Positions 15,499 through 24,300 of a stretch of 64,000 bases of DNA are shown here, one piece after another (the first letter of the stretch is position 1; every line of letters starts with the position of its first letter). The position numbers and the translations under genes are program-made. A model generated the notes under the pieces. The model did no database searches, was not told where the DNA came from, and saw nothing but the letters and a program-made list of their open reading frames with translations. This DNA comes from an uncultured Bacteroides sp. (GTDB lineage Bacteria > Bacteroidota > Bacteroidia > Bacteroidales > Bacteroidaceae): positions 34,748 to 98,747 of the forward strand of contig CANSEY010000014.1 of assembly GCA_947646015.1 (NCBI GenBank), given 5' to 3'.

Positions 15499-16683
15499 TC
15501 ACTTTTCATTGAAAGACAAATAAGTTTCAATGTCTTTGTCGCCACGTCCCGATACGGTCAGTACAACCACATCTTCCGGTTTGAACTTCAATTTCTTCAG
15601 CGCACCCAGTGCGTGGGCAGATTCCAGTGCGGGAATGATTCCTTCAAGCTTGGTCAGTTCATAAGCGGCATGGATTGCTTCGTCATCATTGACAGCCAAT
15701 ACGGTAGCCCGTCTTTGAGCGGCAAGATTGGCGTGTATCGGTCCGATTCCCGGATAGTCCAGTCCGGCGGAGATAGAGTAGGGTTCTTCAATCTGTCCGT
15801 CTTCGTTCTGGATAACGTAAGTACGGGCTCCATGAATAATGCCCATTTTTCCAAGCTGTATAGTGGCGGCGGTCATTCCGGTTTCTATTCCTTTTCCTCC
15901 TGCTTCTGCCAGAATGATGCCTACCCGTTCGTCATTGATATAATGATAAATCGTACCGGCGGCATTGCTTCCTCCACCTACGCAGGCTATCAGATAATCA
16001 GGGTGATCACGTCCTTCTTTCTCCAGAAGTTGTTTTTTGATTTCTTCGCTGATTACGGATTGCAGGCGTGCCACCATGTCGGGATAAGGATGGGGACCTA
16101 CCGTAGAGCCGATGATATAATAAGTGTCGGCAGGATGACAGCACCAGTCGCGGATTGCTTCGTTGGTCGCATCTTTCAGTGTCATGTTGCCGGAAGTGAC
16201 CGGGATTACGGTAGCTCCCAGCATCTTCATTTTTTCGACATTGATGTGCTGGCGCTCAACGTCCGTTTTACCCATATAGACGATACATTCCATATCCATC
16301 AAAGCACATACGGTAGCCGTTGCAACGCCGTGTTGTCCGGCTCCGGTTTCGGCGATGATGCGTTTCTTGCCCATGCGGCGTGCCAGCAGAATCTGTCCGA
16401 TGGTATTGTTGATTTTGTGAGCACCCGTATGGTTCAGGTCTTCCCGTTTCAGATACATTTTGCAACCATACTTTTCAGAAAGTCTGCGGGCGAGATAGAG
16501 TGGAGAAGGGCGTCCTACGTAGTCGCGCAACAGCTGGTCAAATTCCTTTTTGAAATCTTCGCTTTCGAGCACTTCGAGGTACGTATTCTTCAGTTCCTCT
16601 ACACATTTGTGGAGAATTTCCGGAACATAAGCGCCGCCGAACTCTCCGTAATAACCATCCTGATCAACTAAAAAACTTTTCAT
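15499..16683 (-). CDS. trpB: Tryptophan synthase beta subunit
   Basis: Condenses indole with serine using PLP. 394 residues. The PLP Lys90 is in [10 protein letters not shown], catalytic Glu in [12 protein letters not shown], the phosphate loop is GGGSNA, and [11 protein letters not shown] is a TrpB1 marker. It is the first structural gene of the operon and lies directly behind the leader peptide and attenuator. Its synthesis is therefore the first to be shut off when tryptophan is plentiful. Confidence 0.97.
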   Translation of the reverse strand: MKSFLVDQDGYYGEFGGAYVPEILHKCVEELKNTYLEVLESEDFKKEFDQLLRDYVGRPSPLYLARRLSEKYGCKMYLKREDLNHTGAHKINNTIGQILLARRMGKKRIIAETGAGQHGVATATVCALMDMECIVYMGKTDVERQHINVEKMKMLGATVIPVTSGNMTLKDATNEAIRDWCCHPADTYYIIGSTVGPHPYPDMVARLQSVISEEIKKQLLEKEGRDHPDYLIACVGGGSNAAGTIYHYINDERVGIILAEAGGKGIETGMTAATIQLGKMGIIHGARTYVIQNEDGQIEEPYSISAGLDYPGIGPIHANLAAQRRATVLAVNDDEAIHAAYELTKLEGIIPALESAHALGALKKLKFKPEDVVVLTVSGRGDKDIETYLSFNEK

Positions 16684-16727
16684 AATCCTATTTTTATTTA
16701 TTATTATTTATTCGATTTTCAAAAACG

Positions 16728-16771
16728 GGCAAATAAAAAGAGCCCTGTCGCAGGTTGCGACAGGGCTCTTT
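16728..16771 (-). terminator. trp operon attenuator hairpin
   Basis: A perfect 16-bp stem (16737-16752 with 16756-16771) closes on a 3-nt loop and is followed on the reverse strand by TTTTTATTTG. It lies between the leader peptide and trpB. Reverse-strand CGACAG at 16832-16827 and CAGTGCTC at 16815-16808 can each pair with part of its 5' arm (CTGTCG and GAGCCCTG), giving candidate antiterminators. Confidence 0.85.
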
Positions 16772-16820
16772 CAAATTTGTTATATCTTTAATGAGGTATA
16801 TACATACGAGCACTGCTCCC

Positions 16821-16883
16821 TTACGACTGTCGGAGTTGTAACGGGCGCCACCACCAATATGTATTTACTAACATTGTTCTCAT
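16821..16883 (-). CDS. trpL: trp leader peptide with three tandem Trp codons
   Basis: A 20-codon ORF, ATG at 16883 and TAA at 16823-16821. Residues 9-12 read Tyr-Trp-Trp-Trp, followed by Arg-Pro. Three consecutive TGG codons in a short ORF between a promoter and an intrinsic terminator upstream of trpB are diagnostic of ribosome-mediated attenuation. When Trp-tRNA is scarce the ribosome should stall at codons 10-12 and leave the downstream segment free to form an antiterminator. The ORF is too short for automated gene finders. Confidence 0.85.
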   Translation of the reverse strand: MRTMLVNTYWWWRPLQLRQS

Positions 16884-16906
16884 TGTCTTTTGTTATTTAT
16901 CGGGGA

Positions 16907-16936
16907 CAAATATAGACACTTTGTTTGAAACAACAA
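16907..16936 (-). promoter_or_regulatory. trp operon promoter
   Basis: Reverse-strand TTG (16936-16934), a 19-nt spacer and TATATTTG (16914-16907) give full consensus. Transcription should start about 17 nt before the leader peptide ATG. Confidence 0.75.
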
Positions 16937-17041
16937 ACAAAATCTTACTTTTTTTCTTTTTCCCCTTCATTTTTCTGATATAGAACAATTTTCTGCCTGA
17001 TCTGTTCTTATAAATATTGAATATTTAAACGAAAAACAATT

Positions 17042-17182
17042 ATGAAACAGAGAAAAGTCTTAGTAGGTATCGCTATTGCCATTTTTATTATATTATTGCT
17101 TTATTGGTTATTGGTAGCTGAAGATATGAAACCTTGGCTGTCTGCTATGGTTCCTTCGGCCTTGCAACAATTCATTGCCTGA
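17042..17182 (+). CDS. Small single-pass membrane protein (46 aa)
   Basis: MKQRKVLVGIAIAIFIILLL opens the ORF: a basic N-terminus, then one hydrophobic helix to about residue 26, then a short tail with EDMKPWLSAM. The ATG follows an A-rich tract (CGAAAAACAATT), typical for this genus. The ORF lies between the divergent trp promoter and the alcohol dehydrogenase promoter, which starts after its stop, so it appears to be a separate unit. Function unknown; membrane-inserted by composition. It may be spurious. Confidence 0.45.
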   Translation: MKQRKVLVGIAIAIFIILLLYWLLVAEDMKPWLSAMVPSALQQFIA

Positions 17183-17208
17183 TTCCGACAGGTTTCAGAT
17201 AATTGGCG

Positions 17209-17216
17209 TATATTTG
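17209..17216 (+). promoter_or_regulatory. -7 box (TATATTTG) of the alcohol dehydrogenase gene
   Basis: TATATTTG lies 44 nt upstream of the ATG at 17260. Confidence 0.65.
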
Positions 17217-17259
17217 CAAGGTTAGTAACTAATAACCAAAATAATAACAATAGACAGAT

Positions 17260-18405
17260 ATGGAAAATTTTATCTTTCAGAATCCCGTAAAGCTGATTAT
17301 GGGGCATGGAATGATTGCCCGGCTGAGCAAAGAAATACCATCCGACAAACGTATTATGATAACTTTTGGCGGAGGCAGCGTGAAAAAGAATGGCGTGTAT
17401 GATCAGGTAAAAGAAGCGCTTAAAGACCATTTTACAATAGAGTTTTGGGGCATTGAGCCTAATCCGGCCATTGAAACGCTTCGCAAGGCGATTGCTTTGG
17501 GCAAGGAACAGAAAGTCGATTATCTATTGGCTGTAGGCGGTGGTTCTGTGATTGATGGTACGAAATTGATTTCCGCGGGTTTGTTATACGACGGTGATGC
17601 ATGGGATTTGGTACTTGCCGGACGTCCGGTTACCAAGACTGTTCCGCTTTCTACCGTATTGACGCTTCCTGCCACTGGGTCGGAAATGAATAACGGAGCT
17701 GTCATCTCCCGTCACGAAACCAAGGAAAAATATCCTTTTTATTCCAATTTCCCATTGTTCTCTATTCTCGATCCGGAAGTAACCTTTACTCTACCTCCTC
17801 ATCAGGTGGCGTGCGGATTGGCGGATACATTCGTTCATGTGATGGAGCAATACATGACAGTTGCCGGACAAAGCCGTGTGATGGACCGTTGGGCGGAAGG
17901 TATCCTGCAAACTCTGGTAGAAATAGCTCCAAAGATTCGTGAGAACCAGCATGATTATCAGCTTATGGCAGATTTCATGCTTTCTGCAACAATGGCATTG
18001 AATGGCTTCATTGCAATGGGAGTGTCTCAGGACTGGGCGACTCACATGATCGGTCATGAAATCACTGCATTGCATGGACTGACACATGGGCATACGCTGG
18101 TGATTATTCTCCCGGCAACTTTACGTGTCCTTCGGGAAGCGAAAGGAGACAAGTTGGTGCAATACGGTGAAAGAGTATGGGGAATTACTTCCGGAACGAA
18201 AGAAGAACGCATTGATGAAGCAATTGATCGTACTGAAGAGTTTTTCCGTTCATTGGGCTTGACTACTCGTCTGCATGAAGAAAATATCGGTGAAGAAACC
18301 GTTTTGGAAATTGAACGCCGGTTTAATGAACGTGGTGCCAAGTATGGAGAAAATGAGAATGTGACAGGAGCCGTTGCCCGTAAAATATTGGAGGCTGCCC
18401 TCTGA
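17260..18405 (+). CDS. Iron-containing alcohol/aldehyde dehydrogenase (YqhD/BdhA type)
   Basis: A 381-residue group III dehydrogenase, probably an NADPH-dependent aldehyde reductase. The nucleotide-binding segment has ITFGGGSVKKNG (residues ~32-43) and LAVGGGSVIDGTK (~92). The metal site is DTFVHVMEQ (Asp/His) plus HGLTHGHTLVIILP (two His). GGGSVKKNGVY with Gly-Gly-Gly-Ser is typical of the YqhD/BDH branch. It is monocistronic, with its own promoter and a 14-bp hairpin after the stop. The physiological substrate is unknown; detoxification of short aldehydes is common for the branch. Confidence 0.9.
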   Translation: MENFIFQNPVKLIMGHGMIARLSKEIPSDKRIMITFGGGSVKKNGVYDQVKEALKDHFTIEFWGIEPNPAIETLRKAIALGKEQKVDYLLAVGGGSVIDGTKLISAGLLYDGDAWDLVLAGRPVTKTVPLSTVLTLPATGSEMNNGAVISRHETKEKYPFYSNFPLFSILDPEVTFTLPPHQVACGLADTFVHVMEQYMTVAGQSRVMDRWAEGILQTLVEIAPKIRENQHDYQLMADFMLSATMALNGFIAMGVSQDWATHMIGHEITALHGLTHGHTLVIILPATLRVLREAKGDKLVQYGERVWGITSGTKEERIDEAIDRTEEFFRSLGLTTRLHEENIGEETVLEIERRFNERGAKYGENENVTGAVARKILEAAL

Positions 18406-18454
18406 TCGCTTCTTTTGACACTGTTTTGAACTAAATAATAGTCGGTTCTATCTT

Positions 18455-18486
18455 CCATTCTCCTCCTTCCCGAAGGAGGAGAATGG
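18455..18486. terminator. Bidirectional hairpin between convergent genes
   Basis: A perfect 14-bp stem (CCATTCTCCTCCTT and its complement) with a CCCG loop sits between the alcohol dehydrogenase and the histidine kinase. There is no long T-run on either side, so termination strength is uncertain. Confidence 0.55.
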
Positions 18487-18577
18487 AGTTACTATTGTGT
18501 ACTACTGTTTAGTTCATTCCTAAACAGAAAGGAGTAAAACTGTACAAGTATGAATTAGTGTGTACAGCCATTTACAG

Positions 18578-20200
18578 TTAATTATTTGATTTTTGGGTTA
18601 TCGGAAGTCTGAACCAAAAGCACGAACCTTCTCCTTCTTTAGAATCTGCTCCGATAGTGCCGCCTAAGCGCTCTACGATCACCCGGCAGATAGCCAGACC
18701 GAGTCCCGTACCTTTTGCGAATGTATTCAGCTTGACGAAACGTTCGAATACCTCGTTTATTTTATCCTCCGGAATCCCAATGCCCGTGTCTTTTACATAG
18801 AAGTAGATTTCATCTTTTGCTTCGTCAATCCGATATCCCATTTGGATGGAACCTTTCGGAGTGAACTTCATCGCATTGTTTGTGAAGTTGATGATTACTT
18901 GCGAAAGACGTACGCGGTCTGTGTTGAGAATACATTCTTCCGCTTTCTCCGTGAAGGTGATCGCCACGTCGGGAGAAGTGTTTTTCTCTTGCATTTGCCT
19001 GCAAATACCTTCCATCAGATCATTGATATCGGTAGGGGCGAGGCTAAATTCCATCGTTCCGGCTTCGATTTTGGAAAGATCGAGAATATCATCTATCAAT
19101 TGCAGTAACAACTCATTGTTACTGGACACTATCTTCATGTATTCCTGTTTCTCTTCCTCTTCACCCGTTTGGCAAATCATGTCAGAGAATCCAATAATCG
19201 CATTCAACGGAGTACGTATCTCGTGACTCATGTTGGCAAGGAAAGCTGATTTCAGACGGTTTGATTCTTCTGCTTTTTCTTTTGCTTCCTGTAGCATCTT
19301 GTCCATTTTCACCTTTTCGGTGATGTCTTCGAAGCGCAACAGACCGCCGATGATTTCTATTCCTTCATTATCATAAACCGGAGTAGCTGTCACTTCAAAG
19401 TCTACCTGATCTATCTGGATAGTATGGCGTATGATTTTTCCTTGTTCAATCGCTTTCTGAAAGGCGCATTGTTCGCATGGAGTATCCCGGAGTGCACTTG
19501 TTTTGTAGCAGATTTGTCCCGGTGTATAATGCCTTCCTTTCACGAGGCTGGCAATTTGCGTCGTTTCTTCCCATTGTACCAGATAGTTTTTGTCGATATA
19601 AATGAGCCCGAAGTTGACGCTCTTCAAAGCTAGCTTTTGTTTGTTCAGCGCTTTTTCCAGTTCTTCTTTGGCGGCAATCAGTTCTCGTTCGTAAGTCTTT
19701 AGCCGGGTGATGTCCCATCGGGTCACTAACAGCCATTTTTTCTTTTCCTTCCATTTGATAATCGATTTTACGGCAATTGTATCATGTACTGCTCCGTCCA
19801 CTGTGCTGTAGCTTTCTTCTGCCCGGTATATCTTGTCTGCCTGCACAAGTGATTCATCCACATCACGGTATTTTCTGCCCCGTTCTTCTCCATAGATTTC
19901 GTAGTCTGTGCATCCTATTGCTTCTTCCCGCTTAATGCCGGATTGCAGTTCGGATTCTTTGTTCCAGTAATAGTATCGGAAACTATTCTGGATATCTTTT
20001 ACCATAATAGGGAAAGGGAGGTTATCGAGTATATCGAATAAAGAATGATAGTAATCCTGTTCTTTTCCTATATTCTTTTTAAGTTGTCGTAGTCTGTATA
20101 ATAAAAAGCAGATGATCAGGAGTAAAAAGCCTATTAGTAAATAATAATAACTCCAATGCTGGTCTGTAATCCATATAACGGATAGTATATTGTTTGCCAT
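18578..20200 (-). CDS. Membrane PAS-PAS sensor histidine kinase
   Basis: 540 residues. One N-terminal membrane helix (~18-36) precedes PAS1 (~50-165), a short coiled coil (~170-195), PAS2 (~195-300), a second coiled coil (~300-322), HisKA with the phospho-accepting His in [12 protein letters not shown], and HATPase_c ([29 protein letters not shown]). No receiver domain and no adjacent response regulator are present, so it is an orphan kinase. PAS2 carries three Cys in [18 protein letters not shown], a C-x10-C-x2-C cluster found in some PAS domains, possibly for metal or redox sensing. A near-consensus promoter is at 20227-20234. Confidence 0.9.
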   Translation of the reverse strand: MANNILSVIWITDQHWSYYYLLIGFLLLIICFLLYRLRQLKKNIGKEQDYYHSLFDILDNLPFPIMVKDIQNSFRYYYWNKESELQSGIKREEAIGCTDYEIYGEERGRKYRDVDESLVQADKIYRAEESYSTVDGAVHDTIAVKSIIKWKEKKKWLLVTRWDITRLKTYERELIAAKEELEKALNKQKLALKSVNFGLIYIDKNYLVQWEETTQIASLVKGRHYTPGQICYKTSALRDTPCEQCAFQKAIEQGKIIRHTIQIDQVDFEVTATPVYDNEGIEIIGGLLRFEDITEKVKMDKMLQEAKEKAEESNRLKSAFLANMSHEIRTPLNAIIGFSDMICQTGEEEEKQEYMKIVSSNNELLLQLIDDILDLSKIEAGTMEFSLAPTDINDLMEGICRQMQEKNTSPDVAITFTEKAEECILNTDRVRLSQVIINFTNNAMKFTPKGSIQMGYRIDEAKDEIYFYVKDTGIGIPEDKINEVFERFVKLNTFAKGTGLGLAICRVIVERLGGTIGADSKEGEGSCFWFRLPITQKSNN

Positions 20201-20226
20201 AATTTATGTTTGTACTAAATCTGTGG

Positions 20227-20234
20227 TAAATATA
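20227..20234 (-). promoter_or_regulatory. Near-consensus -7 box (TATATTTA) of the histidine kinase gene
   Basis: Reverse-strand TTG-N18-TATATTTA, one base off the consensus, 27 nt upstream of the ATG. The rest of the 345-nt gap to 20545 shows only the promoter of the next gene. Confidence 0.45.
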
Positions 20235-20478
20235 TGCATTTTTTGTAATTCACAAAGGAAATCTCTGAAATATATTGTTTATCAGCCTTATAAAACTCTT
20301 CTGAAAAGAATACCTTTACTGATTAGTAGAACTTTGGTGCCTTCTATTTCCGGTTCGGTTTTAAAATGTTTTTGATGGAACGTATTTTCGTAAAGAGTAA
20401 GAATGTATTAAAATATTAAATGATGTCCCATGAACCAAAAACAATTCTAATTTGTTTTTATAACGGCAAAGTATTTTT

Positions 20479-20486
20479 TAATTTTG
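20479..20486 (+). promoter_or_regulatory. -7 box (TAATTTTG) of the SLC13 permease gene
   Basis: TAATTTTG lies 60 nt upstream of the ATG at 20546. A TTG lies 24 nt further upstream, a longer spacer than usual. Confidence 0.5.
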
Positions 20487-20545
20487 CTCCTCCAAAATAA
20501 ATCTTTGATACATTCAGGATAAAACAATCATTTTATTTTTAGCTT

Positions 20546-22405
20546 ATGTTGATAACCATTATCATTCTCGTTCTTTCGGCTATCTTTTTTGTAAACGGTA
20601 AGATACGTTCGGATCTTGTGGCACTATGTGCGTTAGTAGCTTTGCTTATCTTTCAGATATTAACACCCGACGAAGCCCTTTCCGGTTTCTCCAATTCGGT
20701 AGTCATTATGATGATCGGATTGTTTGTCGTGGGCGGAGCTATTTTTCAGACAGGACTGGCAAAAATGATAAGTTCGCGTATCCTTAAACTTGCTGGAAAC
20801 AGTGAAATTCGCCTGTTCTTGCTTGTTATGTTGGTCACTTCCGCTATCGGTGCGTTTGTCAGTAATACCGGAACGGTGGCACTGATGCTTCCCATTGTGG
20901 TCAGTCTGGCGATGAGCGCCAAAATGAATCCGAGTCGGTTGCTGATGCCGTTGGCCTTTGCCAGTAGTATGGGAGGTATGATGACGCTGATCGGTACACC
21001 GCCCAACCTTGTCATACAAAACACATTGACTTCCGCAGGCTTCGAACCGCTTTCTTTCTTTACCTTCCTGCCCGTAGGTCTGGTGAGTGTGGCTGTCGGT
21101 ACGCTGGTGCTGATGCCGCTTAGTAAGTGGTTTCTTTCTAAGAAAGGGCAGAAAGATGATAACAGCCGTTCGGGTAAGTCACTGAAACAGTTGGTGAATG
21201 AATATGGTCTTTCCAGTAATCTGTTCCGTATGCAGGTGATTAAAGACTCCCGCCTTTTGGGAAAGACCATCCTCGATCTGGATATTCGTCGTAAATATGG
21301 ACTTAATATTATGGAAGTCCGTCGTGGAGACGCTTCGCAGCACCGTTTTCTGAAGACTATTACTCAGAAACTTGCCGAACCGGATACTATGCTGGAAGCG
21401 GAAGATATTCTGTATGTGACGGGAGAATTTGATAAAGTGCAGCAATTTGCCGAAGATTATCTGCTGGATATATTGGATGATCATGCTACGGAAGAGACGA
21501 AAAGCACTACTAATTCGCTTGATTTTTATGATATCGGTATTGCCGAAATAGTATTGATGCCTGCTTCCAATCTGGTCAATCAGACTATTAAAGAGTCCGG
21601 ATTCCGTGATAAGTTTAATGTGAATGTATTAGGTATCCGTCGTAAAAAGGAATATCTGTTGCAGGATTTGGGAAATGAGCGGATTCATAGTGGTGATGTG
21701 CTTTTAGTGCAGGGAACTTGGGGTAATATTGCCCGGCTTAGTAAGGAAGATTCGGATTGGGTGGTGTTGGGACAGCCTTTGGCAGAAGCGGCTAAAGTAA
21801 CTTTGGACTATAAAGCACCTGTTGCTGCTGCTATCATGGTATTGATGGTAGCAATGATGGTATTCGATTTTATTCCGGTTGCACCTGTTACGGCCGTTAT
21901 GATAGCAGGTATCCTGATGGTTTTGACGGGATGTTTCCGTAATGTGGAAGCAGCTTACAAAACAATCAACTGGGAAAGTATTGTATTGATTGCGGCTATG
22001 CTTCCTATGTCTTTGGCATTAGAGAAAACAGGCGCTTCGGAGTACATCTCCAATACTTTGGTAAGTGGGCTTGGATCTTACGGACCGATAGCATTGATGG
22101 CTGGTATTTATTTTACGACATCATTGATGACTATGTTTATCAGTAATACCGCTACTGCTGTCTTGCTTGCACCGATTGCTTTGCAAAGTGCTATGCAGAT
22201 CGGAGTTAGTCCGGTTCCTTTCCTGTTTGCCGTGACGGTGGGTGCAAGTATGTGTTTCGCTTCTCCGTTCTCTACACCGCCTAATGCGCTGGTGATGCCT
22301 GCCGGACAATATACTTTTATGGATTATATAAAAGTGGGATTACCGTTGCAGATTATCATGGGAATTGTGATGATATTGGTGCTGCCTTTGATTTTCCCAT
22401 TCTGA
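20546..22405 (+). CDS. SLC13/DASS-family permease with two TrkA-C domains
   Basis: 619 residues. Membrane helices at ~1-190 and ~415-619 frame two cytoplasmic TrkA-C (RCK_C) modules at ~215-300 and ~315-395. Each repeat half has a CitMHS/SLC13-like SNT motif: FVSNTGTVALMLPIV and FISNTATAVLLAPIA. This layout is typical of sodium-coupled anion carriers for dicarboxylates or sulfate. The substrate cannot be read from sequence. The TrkA-C domains suggest ligand gating by a nucleotide or other small molecule. It is monocistronic and ends at a long palindromic hairpin. Confidence 0.88.
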   Translation: MLITIIILVLSAIFFVNGKIRSDLVALCALVALLIFQILTPDEALSGFSNSVVIMMIGLFVVGGAIFQTGLAKMISSRILKLAGNSEIRLFLLVMLVTSAIGAFVSNTGTVALMLPIVVSLAMSAKMNPSRLLMPLAFASSMGGMMTLIGTPPNLVIQNTLTSAGFEPLSFFTFLPVGLVSVAVGTLVLMPLSKWFLSKKGQKDDNSRSGKSLKQLVNEYGLSSNLFRMQVIKDSRLLGKTILDLDIRRKYGLNIMEVRRGDASQHRFLKTITQKLAEPDTMLEAEDILYVTGEFDKVQQFAEDYLLDILDDHATEETKSTTNSLDFYDIGIAEIVLMPASNLVNQTIKESGFRDKFNVNVLGIRRKKEYLLQDLGNERIHSGDVLLVQGTWGNIARLSKEDSDWVVLGQPLAEAAKVTLDYKAPVAAAIMVLMVAMMVFDFIPVAPVTAVMIAGILMVLTGCFRNVEAAYKTINWESIVLIAAMLPMSLALEKTGASEYISNTLVSGLGSYGPIALMAGIYFTTSLMTMFISNTATAVLLAPIALQSAMQIGVSPVPFLFAVTVGASMCFASPFSTPPNALVMPAGQYTFMDYIKVGLPLQIIMGIVMILVLPLIFPF

Positions 22406-22437
22406 CAGATAGAAGGAAATTAGTATAACGTTATAGT

Positions 22438-22475
22438 AACTGCCCTGTAGTCTGATATCAGACTACAGGGCAGTT
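22438..22475. terminator. 38-nt perfect palindrome, bidirectional terminator
   Basis: AACTGCCCTGTAGTCTGA and its complement around a TA centre, between the convergent permease and methyltransferase genes. It marks the left edge of an AT-rich patch. Confidence 0.65.
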
Positions 22476-22516
22476 GTTATATCAATATAGGAAGGTTATT
22501 GTTATGCAGCGGATTT

Positions 22517-23269
22517 TCATCGACAAACAAATACCTGTTTTCCCGAATTATCATTAAATGCTTCTTCTCCAAATCCTCCATACTTATGGATAATATTAAA
22601 ACCATTCCATTTCAAGTATGAATCCAGTTCTTGAGGGAAAAACATTCTCATATCCAAATTTTGGATAGAATTGAATTTACCATTGATATAATAATGCCAT
22701 TCAATGCGATTAATCTGAGTTTTATTTTCATATCGCATCTTTTGTTTTATCAATACTTCTCTTCCGTCGTCAGTGGTATATGCAGCAATTTCCTTCTGTT
22801 CTTTTTCGCCTTCAACGATATATTGAATATTCGGATTGAAGCAATCTAATAAGAATAAACCTCCGTCTTTGAGGTGGTTTTTAACGACATTAAATACCTT
22901 AAATAAGTCCTCATTCTTATATAAATGATGGATTGAATTAAATGGAATAAAAATAAGGTCGTATTTTTCTTGTAGATTTAAAGTCCTGATATCTGCCTCA
23001 ATGAAGTTGATTTCTAATCCTGCTTCGGAAGCTTTGAGTCTTGCTTGGGCAAGCATTGAGGGAGTGTAGTCAACACCACTAATATCATATCCATCCCTTG
23101 CTATTGGAAGAGTAAGCCTGCCTGTTCCACAACAAAGTTCAAGTATTCGGGCACCTTTACTTTGGGGTAGCCACCGCTTATAAAATTGCAAATCAGATAG
23201 GTCGGTATTCATCCCGTCATAAATATTTGCATCATAAATTAAATCACCAACTTTATAATCTGTATTCAT
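22517..23269 (-). CDS. Class I SAM-dependent methyltransferase
   Basis: A 250-residue Rossmann methyltransferase of the Methyltransf_25/UbiE-like kind. Motif I is ILELCCGTGRLTLP (~42), the acidic residue ends motif II (YDISGVDYTPSML), and IEADIRTL and LIFIPFNSIHHL follow. The C-terminal half contacts an unknown substrate. Its ATG is preceded by GGAGG with a 6-nt spacing, a strong Shine-Dalgarno not seen at other genes here, which hints at foreign origin. It is the third of three co-oriented AT-rich genes. Confidence 0.82.
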   Translation of the reverse strand: MNTDYKVGDLIYDANIYDGMNTDLSDLQFYKRWLPQSKGARILELCCGTGRLTLPIARDGYDISGVDYTPSMLAQARLKASEAGLEINFIEADIRTLNLQEKYDLIFIPFNSIHHLYKNEDLFKVFNVVKNHLKDGGLFLLDCFNPNIQYIVEGEKEQKEIAAYTTDDGREVLIKQKMRYENKTQINRIEWHYYINGKFNSIQNLDMRMFFPQELDSYLKWNGFNIIHKYGGFGEEAFNDNSGKQVFVCR

Positions 23270-23295
23270 TTATATCCTCCAATATCTATTGTTTA

Positions 23296-23994
23296 TTAAT
23301 AAAAATCGCAATAGAGTTTCCAGTCTCCTGTTTGGCTGTTTTTAGCGAAATACATATTTCCACTATCCACAATTTCCAGATTTGCTTTTTCATCTGACGC
23401 TATTTGAATCAGAAATTCATATCCTTCACCAAAGTCTATTCCCGATTGAATAAAGTTAGGATAACCACCTATTTTATGTCCTTCGTTTATTTCCACATAA
23501 TCGAAATAATCGGTTATTTCTCCCGATTCTTCCATTTCAAGAAGTTCACTTTCTATTTCAGCGGGTATGCCTCCTCCATCCCATACGGGATAATCTTCTT
23601 CAATCAATTGGCTTTTCAATGGAAATGGCTTTACGAATGATGCTTTATTTACTAAATCTTTTACGACTAATACATCATTCATTTTATATTCCCGAATAAG
23701 CCAGTTATCCCCATTTGTTACTAAATCCATAGGTATATCAGCAGACGCAAAAATAGTCAGCACTTTAGTGTCATGCAAGCTTGCCGGAACATAGGGCAGA
23801 CTTTCAAGACAAACCTGAAATAATGGGATCATTAATTTACCATTGTTATCGGTTGGAATTTCTTCATCTTCTTTATAAAGATATACTCGTCCAATCCAAC
23901 TTTCTGTGTTAGAGTTTGTTGGTCTGAATCCACCTGTGGTGAAGTTTGTTGCTTTCTTTACAAGCTGTTTTTTTATTGCTGTAATTTTATCCAT
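23296..23994 (-). CDS. DUF1963 (YwqG-like) protein
   Basis: A 232-residue soluble acidic protein with the DUF1963 layout: PLFQVCLESLPYVP near residue 60, KVLTIFASADIP near 83 and, late, KIGGYPNFIQSG followed by EFLIQIASD. The latter is the GG-P-F-Q element of YwqG proteins. Function is unknown in the family; some members lie near toxin/immunity genes, but no toxin is visible here. It sits between a methyltransferase (26-nt gap) and a small unknown protein (57-nt gap). Codon use is AT-rich, as in its neighbours. Confidence 0.75.
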   Translation of the reverse strand: MDKITAIKKQLVKKATNFTTGGFRPTNSNTESWIGRVYLYKEDEEIPTDNNGKLMIPLFQVCLESLPYVPASLHDTKVLTIFASADIPMDLVTNGDNWLIREYKMNDVLVVKDLVNKASFVKPFPLKSQLIEEDYPVWDGGGIPAEIESELLEMEESGEITDYFDYVEINEGHKIGGYPNFIQSGIDFGEGYEFLIQIASDEKANLEIVDSGNMYFAKNSQTGDWKLYCDFY

Positions 23995-24051
23995 TCTATG
24001 ATTCTTTAGTTTACAGGTAATAGTTGGTGAATAGCCGACTATTAAGGTTGC

Positions 24052-24300
24052 TTATTCGCTTGTTGCTAACTTTTTTATTTCATTTCTTCTCACATCAATA
24101 TAAAGTAAGTCATCATGGTCTGTTATACTATATAGCTCCATCAAATCAACTGTTACTAAATAATATTCATCAAGTCCTTCACAGTCACCTATAAATGTAT
24201 GTATATCAGACATTCTTGCTTTATAAACTATAATTATTGTCTCTAAAAATACGGTTTTGTTTAATTCCCTACAAAAGAAACAGGCAATTTTTTCCTCCAT
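24052..24300 (-). CDS. Unknown small acidic protein (82 aa)
   Basis: No recognised domain. It begins MEEKIACFFCREL, with a CFFC pair, and has a mixed alpha/beta look (VFLETIIIVYKARM, YYLVTVDLMELYSI, LLYIDVRR). There are no membrane segments. It is co-oriented with and upstream of the DUF1963 and methyltransferase genes, probably first in their operon. No clear promoter box; a degenerate 22-bp repeat array lies 180 nt upstream. Confidence 0.5.
   Translation of the reverse strand: MEEKIACFFCRELNKTVFLETIIIVYKARMSDIHTFIGDCEGLDEYYLVTVDLMELYSITDHDDLLYIDVRRNEIKKLATSE

Noticed and set aside
16728-16771. Simple intergenic terminator rather than an attenuator
   Set aside because: It points into trpB, lies inside the trp leader transcript, and is preceded by a Trp-rich leader ORF.
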